A stretch of DNA of 58,580 nucleotides, taken from positions 1 to 58,580 of the forward strand of contig CAICTM010000575.1 in NCBI GenBank assembly GCA_903772945.1, written 5' to 3'. The DNA is from Seminavis robusta. Taxonomy: Eukaryota; Bacillariophyta; Bacillariophyceae; Naviculales; Naviculaceae. Of this stretch, positions 42,678-53,111 are shown piece by piece; the first letter of the stretch is position 1, and each line of letters starts with the position of its first letter. The translations under genes and the position numbers were made by a program. The notes under the pieces are model-generated. The model was given only the letters and a program-made list of their open reading frames with translations, searched no databases and was not told the DNA's origin.

Positions 42678-43364
42678 CCTGGTTGACTGCATTGCTCTTG
42701 CTCTAGAACTGGAACTGGAACTGAAACCAGTGACCTGTAACATGCTCCCTACAGTGGAATGGTGGGTGCACTTCTTTACTTGTGAAGGAAGGCTTTTGCC
42801 TCTACTACATGCAATGAGAGAATGTATGTAGAGGTGGTGCTTTCCCCAACTAAGGATACCACACTTTTTAAATATCTTAGCGAAATAGTTTGAATGGCTT
42901 TCACCTTTCAAGGGTGGCAACGGTGCTGAGCTTATGTAAGTGTCCCTGTTTTAGAAGCTGTTTGGATGTCACCACCATCTACGACTTGGCTTGGTCTCTG
43001 CTAAGCCACCTGCTTCAAGGATGATCTCCTTTCGACATGCAGAGGTTCTTGCCCAAGCTACTACCGGAACAGTAATATCTAGAAGTGGCTGGCTTCCGTA
43101 GATAATTTCCCCACTCTCAACCCCCCTCAACTTTCTCTAGAAGTGGCTGGCTGGCTCTTCTCCTGTGTCTGGGGTTGAGATGCTTCTCTTTGTCTCGCTC
43201 TATGGGACATGTAGGCTAGCTAGTGTGGAGGGTTTTCTCGTCTGGGTTGGTGCTTCAATCCTCCATCAATTCGATCATCTGAACCAAGCCAGCTGCCAGT
43301 GGGCGCGGCATTTGTTTGTAGTGCGGTACAGTGCACACTGGTTTTCCAAGAAACCCCTGAACAA
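42678..43364. other. Region after the broken lectin-like gene, no gene seen
   Basis: Contains TCTAGAAGTGGCTGGCT twice (around 43078 and 43135), and no credible open frame. A possible alternative last exon of the upstream gene begins near 42755. Confidence 0.4.
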
Positions 43365-43700
43365 CTACCTGTATCTCGGGCACACATTTCGTCCATACAG
43401 GTAGACTGTGAGATCTTCACACGATAAGTTCTTGAATCGATATCTTGTGGGCTACTCGAGAGCTACTTTCAGTGACCTACAACATCAGCTCATGTGGACT
43501 AGCCTGTGACTGTGCCTATGGTGCTAGAACTAGAAGGCACCCCAAGTTGGGCTTTGAAGCAGCATTACTAGTGTTATTGCTCTAAAGCTCACTTGGAGTG
43601 GATCAATTTGCATAGGCTTTTGATCCATAGTAGTGTTATTGCTCTAAAGCTCACTTGGAGTGGATCAATTTGCATAGGCTTTTGATCCATAGAACCTCCA
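43365..43700. repeat. Repeat R, copy 1 (with internal 62-bp tandem duplication)
   Basis: 336 bp beginning CTACCTGTATCTCGGGC and ending GAACCTCCA. It matches 43849-44122 with one visible substitution (A/G at 43386 versus 43870). It differs by an extra 62-bp unit (43569-43630 repeated as 43631-43692). Confidence 0.95.
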
Positions 43701-43746
43701 ATCAATTCACAATAGGTTAGAGGGTGGGTAAGTGGGCTGCTTCTTC

Positions 43747-43848
43747 ACAAGATCGATCGATCCAAGAAAAGAACAAAAGTGAGGAATGAATCGGGGCTGC
43801 AGAGGTGCAGAGGTACATGCGCCCTTTTCGCGCGAAGCTTCACTACAT
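43747..43848. repeat. Repeat X, copy 1 (102 bp)
   Basis: Identical over 102 bp to 44719-44820. Starts ACAAGATCGATCGATCC and ends TTCACTACAT. It directly abuts repeat R copy 2 with no spacer. Confidence 0.95.
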
Positions 43849-44122
43849 CTACCTGTATCTCGGGCACACGTTTCGTCCATACAGGTAGACTGTGAGATCT
43901 TCACACGATAAGTTCTTGAATCGATATCTTGTGGGCTACTCGAGAGCTACTTTCAGTGACCTACAACATCAGCTCATGTGGACTAGCCTGTGACTGTGCC
44001 TATGGTGCTAGAACTAGAAGGCACCCCAAGTTGGGCTTTGAAGCAGCATTACTAGTGTTATTGCTCTAAAGCTCACTTGGAGTGGATCAATTTGCATAGG
44101 CTTTTGATCCATAGAACCTCCA
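43849..44122. repeat. Repeat R, copy 2
   Basis: 274 bp, near-identical to 43365-43700 apart from the single-copy 62-bp unit. It lies immediately after repeat X copy 1 and before the tyrosine-recombinase fragment. Confidence 0.95.
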
Positions 44123-44400
44123 TTTGTGTAATCAGCCCATGTGAAATGTTATGGGCTGATGAAGTGGATGGTCCATGTGTGTGATGTTGTATGAGGTTGA
44201 TGAACGTAGTGGGCGGTTCGTGCCATGAAAGGCCCGGCTATATTCAAGTCACCGATGTAGGATGGGTGTGGAAAGAGTGCTGTGGGTATTGGTTTGGAAA
44301 TGTGAAATAAGAGACAATCTAGTAGTTAAGATTAGTCTTAATGGTGTGTTGTTAGATGTGGGTGAATGGGTGTGTGTGTCATGTTTGTGAATGGAATGTG

Positions 44401-44790
44401 TCACTGCATGCGTGCTGCCAAGCCATTCGTTAGGGCTCCAATTTGTTCGTGAATGTATTGTAGGAAAGTCCTGGAGGTCCATCGGCCTTGTTTCATGATG
44501 GTGATTTCGTCTGCACCATTGAGTTTCATTGCCATGGCTCCTCCAGCCCGTAGAAAGTGGCTGCTGACATTGTCGGGGGTGAATCCATATTGTGTGAGAT
44601 TGAGTTGGGTGACTGCTGACTTGATGGTGTTGTTAATGTCACGGGGTCGGATTTGCTTGGGTGATCGATCTGGCATGTCAAAGTAGGTACTAATGGCTGT
44701 GTTCATATTGTTGGTATGACAAGATCGATCGATCCAAGAAAAGAACAAAAGTGAGGAATGAATCGGGGCTGCAGAGGTGCAGAGGTACAT
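44401..44790 (-). mobile_element. Truncated tyrosine recombinase (Crypton/DIRS-like) C-terminal fragment
   Basis: Reading the minus strand gives 129 codons ending at TGA-free frame stop 44401. The C-terminal ~90 residues carry the tyrosine-recombinase signature: SHFLRAGGAMAMKLNG (the H-x-x-R box), then QGRWTSRTFLQYIHEQ with the candidate nucleophile Tyr. The pattern is that of eukaryotic YR elements (Crypton or DIRS type), which excise and integrate through site-specific recombination. The catalytic first Arg region and the whole N-terminal half are missing. The frame's upstream part runs into repeat X, so it is not a functional enzyme as it stands. It is flanked by R on the 3' side and X on the 5' side, suggesting these repeats are parts of the same element. 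Confidence 0.72.
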
Positions 44791-44820
44791 GCGCCCTTTT
44801 CGCGCGAAGCTTCACTACAT
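44719..44820. repeat. Repeat X, copy 2 (102 bp)
   Basis: Identical to 43747-43848. It lies at the 5' edge of the recombinase fragment and is followed by unrelated sequence. Confidence 0.95.
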
Positions 44821-45524
44821 GTACATAAATTCGGCCAGTGGCGAAACGTTTTTACCGTTTACCGGGTAGATATCCGTGCATACATGTACCGTTAATACAG
44901 TGGCCGCCAGACTATGATTACAGTGGTGGCCGCGGGCGGTGGGCGGCCATCGCAACGATTGATGCATTTCACAGATTGTTGTCAGCTTCATCTATCTACT
45001 TTGGTCATGCATCTAGCGAGTGACAGTCCAGTTTCCTCAAACTAAAGCGTCATGAGGGGGTGGATACCATGGAGTTTGAGTGGACCAGCAGGTACGTAGC
45101 TATGCTTGCCGTATGTCATTGTGTGCCAGCTCGTATCATAAAGTTTTGTTTGAGATTTCGATGGCCAACGAAGTTGCCAGCAGCCTGTCTTCTTCCCTGA
45201 GTGACCGAGGAAAAATGTCACTACTTTTGGTTTTGGTTCATTGCATCGCTTACTACGGTGTTGGAGCGTCTCTCGGAACTCTTTGCTCCTGCTGATGGCT
45301 TGACTTCAGCTACACGGCTGGAAGACATAAATCAAAGTGGAAAAGGAGCTCCTTCAGTGGGGAATGGCATGAGCTGGTGCTCGCCCGAGCGACTCAGCTC
45401 AACACTACAAAGAGGTAGAGAGATAGATTGTCTCCTTCCATGTCGGGTCTCACAATTTTGCTTCTGCCAATCTGGCTCACCATTTGGCGAAAGGAAGCAA
45501 GTATTAAGTAGTTATAATCTCATC
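44821..45524. other. Upstream region of the CEMIP-like gene
   Basis: 700 nt with no supported coding sequence, between the mobile-element cluster and the ATG at 45525. The open frame 45201-45881 is the CEMIP-like exon 1 frame extended upstream without a better start. Confidence 0.5.
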
Positions 45525-48500
45525 ATGGTGATTGCTAAGAAGCCGTTCGTGGACGACGAATCTCTCTGCGTTGTTCCTACCCGGACCCAAAGGGGAAAGC
45601 CCGTCAAAGCCATATGGACCAATGCTATAATTGCCCTTTGTGCCTTTGTTTGCGGTCTTGTGGTTAACGCTCGCTTCAATCCTTCCTTGAGGAGTGTGCA
45701 CGGCGTTTCCTTGGACAGGGAACATGTTGACATGGGCCTGGCTGTGGAGGTGCTGCCATTCGATGTGCACGACGAGAACGAAAGGCATTTGAGCGAGATT
45801 CTAGGACAAACCAATGTACGCTTGATTGCTAGCTACTTGGTTTCTACTTCCTGCTTCATCCTGCTTCGGCATCTTGTCTAACGCACTTGTTTCTTCTCCT
45901 TACCATAGTGTTCCATCCCCGAGGAAGCCGAAGAAGACGACGATGACGCTGATGTGGAGGCCTCGGAAGTTGACGAGGTGAACTGGTTTGAAGATCTTGA
46001 TACCATCGTGGAGGAGGACGAGCTTGACGCCGATGAAGAAAACGAAGGCTTGCTTGATCACAACGAAACTTTGGAAGAGAGCGAAACTGATCTTGAAGGG
46101 CTGGACTACAATCTCACAGTAGACGCGACGAGTCGTCGCCTGGACGGGAACACTCCAAAGATTGAATCTCTTGCCTGCAATGCCGACCTCGAGAACAAGC
46201 CGTGTACCCCCTTGTCTAATAGCTTGTCTGCTGATGGGATTATTCCTTGTGGCACCTGCTACGAAGTGGACGCGACAGGTGGGGAAGTTCTGGACTTTCC
46301 AAACGGTCTTGTCGTCAAGGGAAAGCTCTTCTTCCCAAGTTCATCCAACGTGACGATTCGCTCGAAGTTCATCTTTGTCCGAGGAATCTTGAAGATAGTC
46401 CCTCCTTCCTCGGGAAACCAAATCAAGTTCTCCCTCTACCAAGAAGAACAGGTTTCCTTTGTCAACGAAGACTCGACTGGTGTTTGTGGCAGCGGGAATG
46501 GTTGCAGCCTGGGCTCCAAGGTTATCGCCGTTGTTGGAGGTCAACTTGACATTCAGGGATACGATCCCGCTTGTCCCACATGGGAGAAACTCCGAGCCGT
46601 TGGTCAGCCATTCCCTCAAGCTTTTGTACAACCCACTGACGAAGCAGGAACTCCAATGGATTTGGAGATTGCTGGGGTTTGCCACGAATCTCCTGGTCAC
46701 ACGAACGCCCTGGGAAAATACACAGGTATGAAAATCGCAGTATGAGTTTTGTGCGTGTGGATATATGTACCGCTGTACCGGTATTTTAAAGCGTTGATTC
46801 GATTCTAACATTTTGAGCCAACCGTCCCTCCTAGTTTGGTGCCCCATCACCAAAACCGTTACTGTGAGGCATGGAACATCCAAGGCCCTTGTTCTTACGA
46901 GTGGAGAACCGCGTGATCCCAAGCCTTTTGTTGCCCCCAAGAACAATGGCCAAGAGATGTCCCTAAAGCTGGAGCAAGGGTGCCGTGTGAGCTGGGATCA
47001 CACGAGGTGGGCCAAGAAGTGCATGATCTACTGCCCCGTGGAGAAAACTGCCACCATCCGCTACGGCGCCAAGATGCCTTTAAAGTTCACTAGTGTCAAG
47101 CCTCCACCGAGAAACTTTGCCCCCCCGAAGCAAGGCTCGCAAGAACTGGCTCTGAAGATTCGTCAACGTTGCCACGAATCCAGGGGCCACACAAATGCCT
47201 TGAAGAAGTATACAGTGCGTTGTCCGCTGGAGAGGACTGCAACAGTCCGGTACGGAACCGGAATGAGCCTCAAGATCACCAATCCGGTGACTGGAGACTC
47301 CTTCACGGCGATGGGTGGTGTGCACCACTGGGCATGGGGTGGTCGAAACATGTACTTCTTCCCTGATATCACGGACGAGGAAGTGAGCACCTTGTTCCCC
47401 CCTGGATCAACCATGCAAGTGGAATACATCTACAAGCCTGGCGGCCAAGTAATGAACGTCAGAGCAGTTCACCATTGGGCTTGGGCAGGCCGCTACACAT
47501 TTTTCTATCCTGATGGATACACTACAGACGATTGTGGACAAGCCGCTCTTGACTTCAACGACGCATTCCCCGTTGGGTACGGAATCGACGTTTCATTCCG
47601 TAAAGCTGTCCCTGTACCAGCTGGACAACAGATTACAGCCACCAACGGTGTTCATCATTGGGCTTGGCACGGAGACAAGCTCTTCTTCCATCCCGATGTC
47701 TCCGTGGGCGAAGTGAATCGACTCTTTCCTCCTGGCTACGTCATGCAAGTGTCCTACTCCGATCATACACATGTGAATGAACTCAAGTTGTCGCCAGAGG
47801 CCGCTTCATGTTGGGGCCCTGGTACGGAGTTGGTCCTTACCTCTCATACACGTCGTCCCGAGGACAGGCAAACGGCTGTCGTAACTAGCGTCGATACGAC
47901 CACAGGAACCGTGACACTAAACAACGCAATTGAAACGCCCATTTCGATGGAAGATCACCCAGACTTTGCTGTTGAAATTGCTTCCCTGAATCGACCAGTG
48001 GTGTTCGAGGCCGAGAGTGACACAGACAACTCACTGATTGGAGGACATCTCATTGTTTTCAAAACTGAAACGAAGCAACATATTGAGGGAGTTCACATCC
48101 GGAACTTTGGCCAGCAAGGCAAACTGGGTCGCTACCCAATCCATTTCCACATGTGTGGTACAACGTCAAACTCTGTCGTTAAGAGAAACATTGTGTAAGT
48201 CCCACCGCAGCTGGTGAGGGGCTTGGGGATGTTTGACCGCAGCTGAATCTCAGCACCTGCACCTCTGCTCTCTTTCTACTGAAACAGATACGAATCCAAC
48301 CAGCGAGGTTACGTTCTCCATTGCTCGGATAATGTGTTGGTGGAAGAAAATATTGCCTTCAAAGTTCCCGGCCACTGTTACTTTCTTGAAGCAGGTACAG
48401 AAACTGGCGCCAACTTCACAAGTAAGAACGGCACAGGTTGCCCACGTGTTCTGTTCATACACCCTTCTTGCTCATGTCGCATCTCTACTCGCAGGGAACC

Positions 48501-50230
48501 TTGGTATTGGTGTTACCAACATGCCAGCAGGTGGCGTGGCCCAACTCTCCGCTCAAAGCGGAAGGCAGGAATCAGATGATGCAACCAGCGTGTTTTGGAT
48601 CTCCAACCCAAACAACTATTTCGTTGGGAATGTTGCAGCGGGCTCTGAAAGACATGGATACTGGTTTGAGACTCGCACATGGGCCAATCGAAAAGCGAGC
48701 GTCGGCGCTTTCGTTGATAACGAAGCACATAGCTGCAGACACTTTGCTTTTACCACCTATCCGCCAGGTTGGAGACCGGATGCGATCAACTTTATAACCA
48801 ACATCAAAATTTATCGCAATAGCGGATGGGGGGCATTTCTCCACGTCACCAAGAACCTCGTCTTTGAAGGTGGCATCTTTGCTGACAACGGAAACCGAGC
48901 TATCATGATGAATCGAGGAGATGACGTTGTCTTCGAGGGAACTGTTTTCATTGGGCAAAGCCCTTGGGCTGAAAAGAAGAGTTCAAACTGTCGGGAAGGT
49001 CCTATTGGGATTGCCCTGAATCCAGCTCGTCTTGGAGACTTGGACTACTCAGGGACTATCAGGGGAACATCCTTGATTGGCGCCAAGTTCTACAACTGGA
49101 CGGAGGAAGCTACCGGTTGTCCGAGGTCAAGACCAGTGCAATTCCGAACTGAACAAGTTTTTACGAAGGCCTTCAATGCTCCGCATACCTTCAAAAACGT
49201 CTTCATAGACGACAACGCTCACAGCAGCAAGTTAGATGCTTGCAAGATGGAAAATGAGCTGGGTATTGAGGACTCGATCATCAGAATTGTGGATGACGTA
49301 AACAATACCTTCAGTCCAGAAGGGGTTCCTGGGTTTCTGGCTAGTGCCAAAGTTACGACCATGCTCCCGGATGGATCGTGTTCTTACTACAACGAATGTC
49401 TTCTATTCTGCCCGAACACATGCCTTCGTACTGTAAGCGTCCTAACAAATGCGGCGCAACCTTCCGGAACCAGAATGCTTATCACGGACACTTCCAGCCT
49501 GAAAACTATCGAAGTTCAAGGTTCTACCCGCAGTGGCCAAACTCAGATTTCTTGGATGCATGCCACCTTCACGGCTGCGCTTCCACAAGGATCCTTTGAG
49601 ATATCCTTCGTTGACGCAAACAACCAGCTCGTCTGGCCAAGCTATGCTATCCCTGTTTTGGAAGCAGCCCCGATGTGCTCGCATATCACAATCAATGACT
49701 TGACCTTCGTCAAGCCACCTCCTTCTTGCGATGAGCTTGTTCAGAACGGAGATTTTGCCTCCGGCATCCAGTGGTGGCAGGGTCACAAGACCAATAATAT
49801 TTTTGATCCCTCGAGGGGTGTGGATTCTTCCGGTGCCCTGCTGACTACAGGAGACTCCGGTTCCGGTGTATCGCAGTGGCTCAACGTGAACTGTTTGGTA
49901 TCAGGAGTGACCTATGATGTCTCTGCGTTCTTTCGGCAGGTAGATGCGTACGGTGCAACTGTAGCAGGATGTACCACCTCCCAAGACTGTCCCAGACTTG
50001 CCATGGAATTCAAGACCTTTGTCCCGTCCACGGGCAGCTTCCCAACTTCATGGGCGACGATTGCCACCACCGACGTTACGTCGTACACCAACGACAACTC
50101 CTTCGACACCATATCCGGACAGTGGGTTGTGACAAATGAGCAGGCATCTGCTGACATGGCTCGTCTCGTGATTCTGGATGCTGCTGATCAACTCATTGTT
50201 GACAATGTTTCTATCAAGAAAGTGACGTAG
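45525..50230 (+). CDS. CEMIP/TMEM2-like protein: signal anchor, G8 domain, beta-helix, carbohydrate-binding-like C-terminus
   Basis: Five exons, 45525-45815, 45909-46725, 46835-48194, 48288-48421, 48495-50230 (1445 residues). Introns are GT-AG and all phases agree. A membrane span at ~28-48 near the N-terminus with no cleavage site suggests a type II protein. A very acidic stalk follows (~95-160). The G8 domain (~185-350) ends VVGGQLDIQGYDPACPTWEKL, close to the CEMIP pattern. Then come three diverged ~70-residue Cys repeats (around GHTNALxKYTV) and three HHWAWxG ... FFxPD modules (~525-680). The CEMIP-type core includes LGRYPIHFHMCGTTSNSVV and a right-handed beta-helix to ~1200. The C-terminal ~180 residues resemble a CBM/galactose-binding module (NGDFASGIQWWQG). 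Animal relatives bind or depolymerise hyaluronan. The ligand here is unknown, probably cell-surface polysaccharide. Confidence 0.85.
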
Positions 50231-50367
50231 GGACATATAAAATTGTACCGTAGGTTCCAGTTGAAAGAAATAGAGGATAGAGATGAAACCGGAGAGAAGT
50301 CAACAACTGAGAAAGCCAGATTGTACAGCCGATAGTTCGGTTACTGCTGTTAGTTACTGCTCCACCA

Positions 50368-50403
50368 GATCACGAGGCGCGGTGCAAAAAGCGCCTCGTG
50401 ATC
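50368..50403. repeat. Perfect hairpin, 13-bp stem
   Basis: GATCACGAGGCGC at 50368-50380 pairs with GCGCCTCGTGATC at 50391-50403, with a 10-nt loop GGTGCAAAAA. It lies between the CEMIP-like stop and the short ORF at 50509. Confidence 0.9.
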
Positions 50404-50508
50404 TGCTTCCTGTCCACCCTGATAGCTACCAGTGCGGTTCCGGTACCATAGCTAGCTACCGTTAGATAGAGAGATTGTAGGACCGGAAAAGCTATCTCTC
50501 CATTGCTC

Positions 50509-50778
50509 ATGACGACATTACGAAACAATGATATTCCCCGTGTTGATAGCGGTTTGCAGGCCATGTGGGAGTTTGCTGAAGGCAACACCCAGTACATGTT
50601 CCAGTACAATTGCACCAACTTTATTCAATCGGCCCATGAAACTGCCGACCAGTTCCCTACATCCTCTTATGGAGCTGCCATGTACATGTACAGACAAAAG
50701 TGGGAAATGGAAAAGCCGTTGAATCGAATGGGAGGAGACCAAGGATGGCCACTCAATCATGAAAACCATTTCCAGTGA
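50509..50778 (+). CDS. Short hypothetical protein, 89 residues
   Basis: An ATG-to-TGA frame with protein-like composition, rich in aromatic residues, Met, Gln and Asn (for example AAMYMYRQKWEMEKPLNRMGG), and codon use like its neighbours. It has one Cys, no signal peptide and no membrane span. A strong hairpin lies about 105 nt upstream of its start. It could also be an exon of a larger gene or a duplicated fragment. I recognise no family. Confidence 0.42.
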   Translation: MTTLRNNDIPRVDSGLQAMWEFAEGNTQYMFQYNCTNFIQSAHETADQFPTSSYGAAMYMYRQKWEMEKPLNRMGGDQGWPLNHENHFQ

Positions 50779-51377
50779 TGGAAGATTGAGGTACAGGAAT
50801 TCCTAACCACCTTAAGAGCTAGAGGCTTCCTCAATGGCAAGGGCAAAGGGAAACGCATCCAAAGGGTCATCACTGGATCCCAACTGTTGTGCAATAGCGT
50901 CCTGTCCTCAAGCTTGCACCAGAGCAAAAGCGCAGATCCAAAAGTTTGGTTTGACCATGGATGTTTGCAAGCCAATAAACCTAGCTTCGAGTGGCCAAAC
51001 AACACAGCAACTATCTCTTTATCTTTTTGTAATCTCTGGTGTCCACTGCCATTGCGTGTCAAAATCTCCCAAGCAAGTAACAGATGTATCTCCTGACATT
51101 CCATTGTGTTGGAGGTTGGGAATGATCCTAGAATTCTACACCATAGTGTTGCTGCCTGCCGATAAATAGTGCCATGTTCTAAGGGAAAAGGGGTCCATGG
51201 CAATCGATGCCAATGAAGTTTCACAGAGCACTAAGCACATTCTTGAGAATGCATGATAATTGGTAGGGTTCTCCACCATAACGCTGCATGATTAGCAGAG
51301 GTGATAGTTGGCATAAGCTTGGATGAAGAGCGTGGCCGTCTGCACTGATGTACAGAAGTACCATAAACCCAACCAAA
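50779..51377. other. Intergenic region with possible gene remnant
   Basis: On the minus strand, 50899-50809 reads as a plausible C-terminal exon (AIAQQLGSSDDPLDAFPFAL to a TAA), preceded by an AG acceptor-like site. No upstream exon can be joined with confidence. Confidence 0.35.
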
Positions 51378-53111
51378 CTATGCATATCTGCTCCCGGCAG
51401 CAGCATTGTGTCGTCGTCCAGGAGTTCCACAGAACCTTCCTTGGGGCGACAGACTAACCTTTCGTTCTAACAGCTTCATGCCCCTTGGGTTCCGAGCTGG
51501 GCTGGATTCAAGAGAATTTGAGAGGTGGCCGCCAGCGAGTTCGGAATCAACGTGCATTTCAACGTCTGTGAAACACTGATCCTTCATCTTGGACGGTGTT
51601 GCTGATAGTCTCACATCCTTCCTTCTTCTAAGACTCTTGGCTGTTAGGGCAACTATGAAGATTGACACCCCTGCAATATGCTCCAAGGTACAAACATTGT
51701 TGAATAGGAAGAATGACAGGAAAACTGTTGTCGCCTTCCTGGCTGTGGATGTTATGCTCATTGTCAGTGCCCCAAAGTTCTTGGTGATGGCTGCACTGCA
51801 GGAACTGCCAAAGAAACCCATTGTGCTGAAAAGCACTATAACTGTTATCTTCCCCTTGACACTCCATGATGCCTCTTCTGCTGTGACACCCTGTTTCATC
51901 TCATCATATGTTCCAGGCTGCATCAACCAAACAATCCCTAGTTGTAGGTCTCCCTTAACAGCAGCTGCTGTGCTGATTGCCACCAAAGCAATGGAATACA
52001 TCTTGAAGATGAATTCGTCCTGGCCCACTCCATAATTCTTCATGATTGATTCACTCACATTGCTGATGGCTCCATCACATAGCAAACTGATTGTCAGCAT
52101 GATCACTCCCGATGGTTCAAACACTGCACTGGAGGTTGCATCTGCATGCATGAATATAGCCAACCCAGCCACCATGCAGAAGACCACAAAATAGTCCATG
52201 AACTGATATTTCTTTCTCGAAATGAATACTCCAAATATCATGGTGAATACAACTCTGCTAGACTTCATCAAGGTTTTGGCAGGATAGTTGATGTACTGCA
52301 TTGCCAGATTGGTCATGCCCAAGTCCACAGCCCTCAATAAACTGAGGCCCAGATACATGAGAAAAGGCACTGCTAGGATAGATCCACCATGTAGCAGTTT
52401 GCCACTTGTTTCTTTTTGTTTCATGTGTTTCTTTTGATGCGTTTCATATACATAGGCCTTCATTATAAAGCTAAGCACAGTGTACCCAATGAACTGCAGC
52501 ATGGCCAGGAAGAGGCCCAATTGTCGATTACAGATTTGAACTGAGATCAGTTCTTGCAAGTAGCCATAGAGAAGACTGAATGCAAATACCCCACTTGCAC
52601 AAACCATGAACTGAAGCTGTCTGTTGAGGTGGCTAATATCCACTCCCAGAACCAGCACTGGCTCTGAAACAAGGTCATCAAAGCACTGAAGGTCCGAAGC
52701 ACGTCTTATGGGAAGAGGAGTTAACGTGTTTTGATACAGACGTTGTATGGTTGTGCCGTCCTGCTTTGGTTGTTCGCTGCTGTGATCAGATGAGGCATCA
52801 ACGACCAAGAGTGATTGAGAAAGGTTGTGCGATGACGAATGTGTGGTTTCCGTGTTGTTTGATTTGAGGGTGCTAATGCTACCCTGGCCATCGGTTGCGG
52901 AATCTTCCACAGTTAGACCTCTCTCGGAGATATCCGCAGTGATTGCGCAAACCTCGTTGCCATCGTCAGATGTTTGACTTGACATTGTTATCGAGGCGTC
53001 ATCACTCACTTCGTCGTACGCCTGAATCTCACGCATCATGGGAACAAAGGACTGAGGACTACTTAGCCTTCTACGGCCGGTAGTGTCTTTGACAGGGGTG
53101 CGGTATGACAT
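51378..53111 (-). CDS. PAPS/nucleotide-sugar transporter, SLC35B3 (PAPST2)-like, paralogue 1
   Basis: 577 residues, single exon, ATG at 53111. Residues 1-150 are hydrophilic, Ser/Thr/Asp-rich and probably cytosolic. About ten membrane segments follow (~165-495) in the UAA/SLC35B arrangement. Diagnostic stretches are ISHLNRQLQFMVCASGVFAF, YGYLQELISV, YINYPAKTLMKSSRVVFTMI and ITKNFGALTMSITSTARKA, which align by eye with the PAPS transporter SLC35B3. Such proteins exchange 3'-phosphoadenosine 5'-phosphosulfate (or nucleotide sugars) across the Golgi membrane, feeding sulfation of polysaccharides. Substrate specificity is inferred. A second copy in the same orientation lies 1.8 kb upstream, so this is a tandem pair. 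Confidence 0.85.
   Translation of the reverse strand: MSYRTPVKDTTGRRRLSSPQSFVPMMREIQAYDEVSDDASITMSSQTSDDGNEVCAITADISERGLTVEDSATDGQGSISTLKSNNTETTHSSSHNLSQSLLVVDASSDHSSEQPKQDGTTIQRLYQNTLTPLPIRRASDLQCFDDLVSEPVLVLGVDISHLNRQLQFMVCASGVFAFSLLYGYLQELISVQICNRQLGLFLAMLQFIGYTVLSFIMKAYVYETHQKKHMKQKETSGKLLHGGSILAVPFLMYLGLSLLRAVDLGMTNLAMQYINYPAKTLMKSSRVVFTMIFGVFISRKKYQFMDYFVVFCMVAGLAIFMHADATSSAVFEPSGVIMLTISLLCDGAISNVSESIMKNYGVGQDEFIFKMYSIALVAISTAAAVKGDLQLGIVWLMQPGTYDEMKQGVTAEEASWSVKGKITVIVLFSTMGFFGSSCSAAITKNFGALTMSITSTARKATTVFLSFFLFNNVCTLEHIAGVSIFIVALTAKSLRRRKDVRLSATPSKMKDQCFTDVEMHVDSELAGGHLSNSLESSPARNPRGMKLLERKVSLSPQGRFCGTPGRRHNAAAGSRYA

Noticed and set aside
43365..44122. R copies as long terminal repeats of an LTR retrotransposon
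   Set aside because: The interval between R1 and R2 holds only 48 nt plus X, with no polypurine tract, primer-binding site or pol sequence. A tyrosine recombinase lies outside.
50757..51224. 155-codon minus-strand ORF
   Set aside because: It begins at GTG, has no ATG near its start, and its composition is poor; only the overlapping short C-terminal-like stretch in another frame looks coding.
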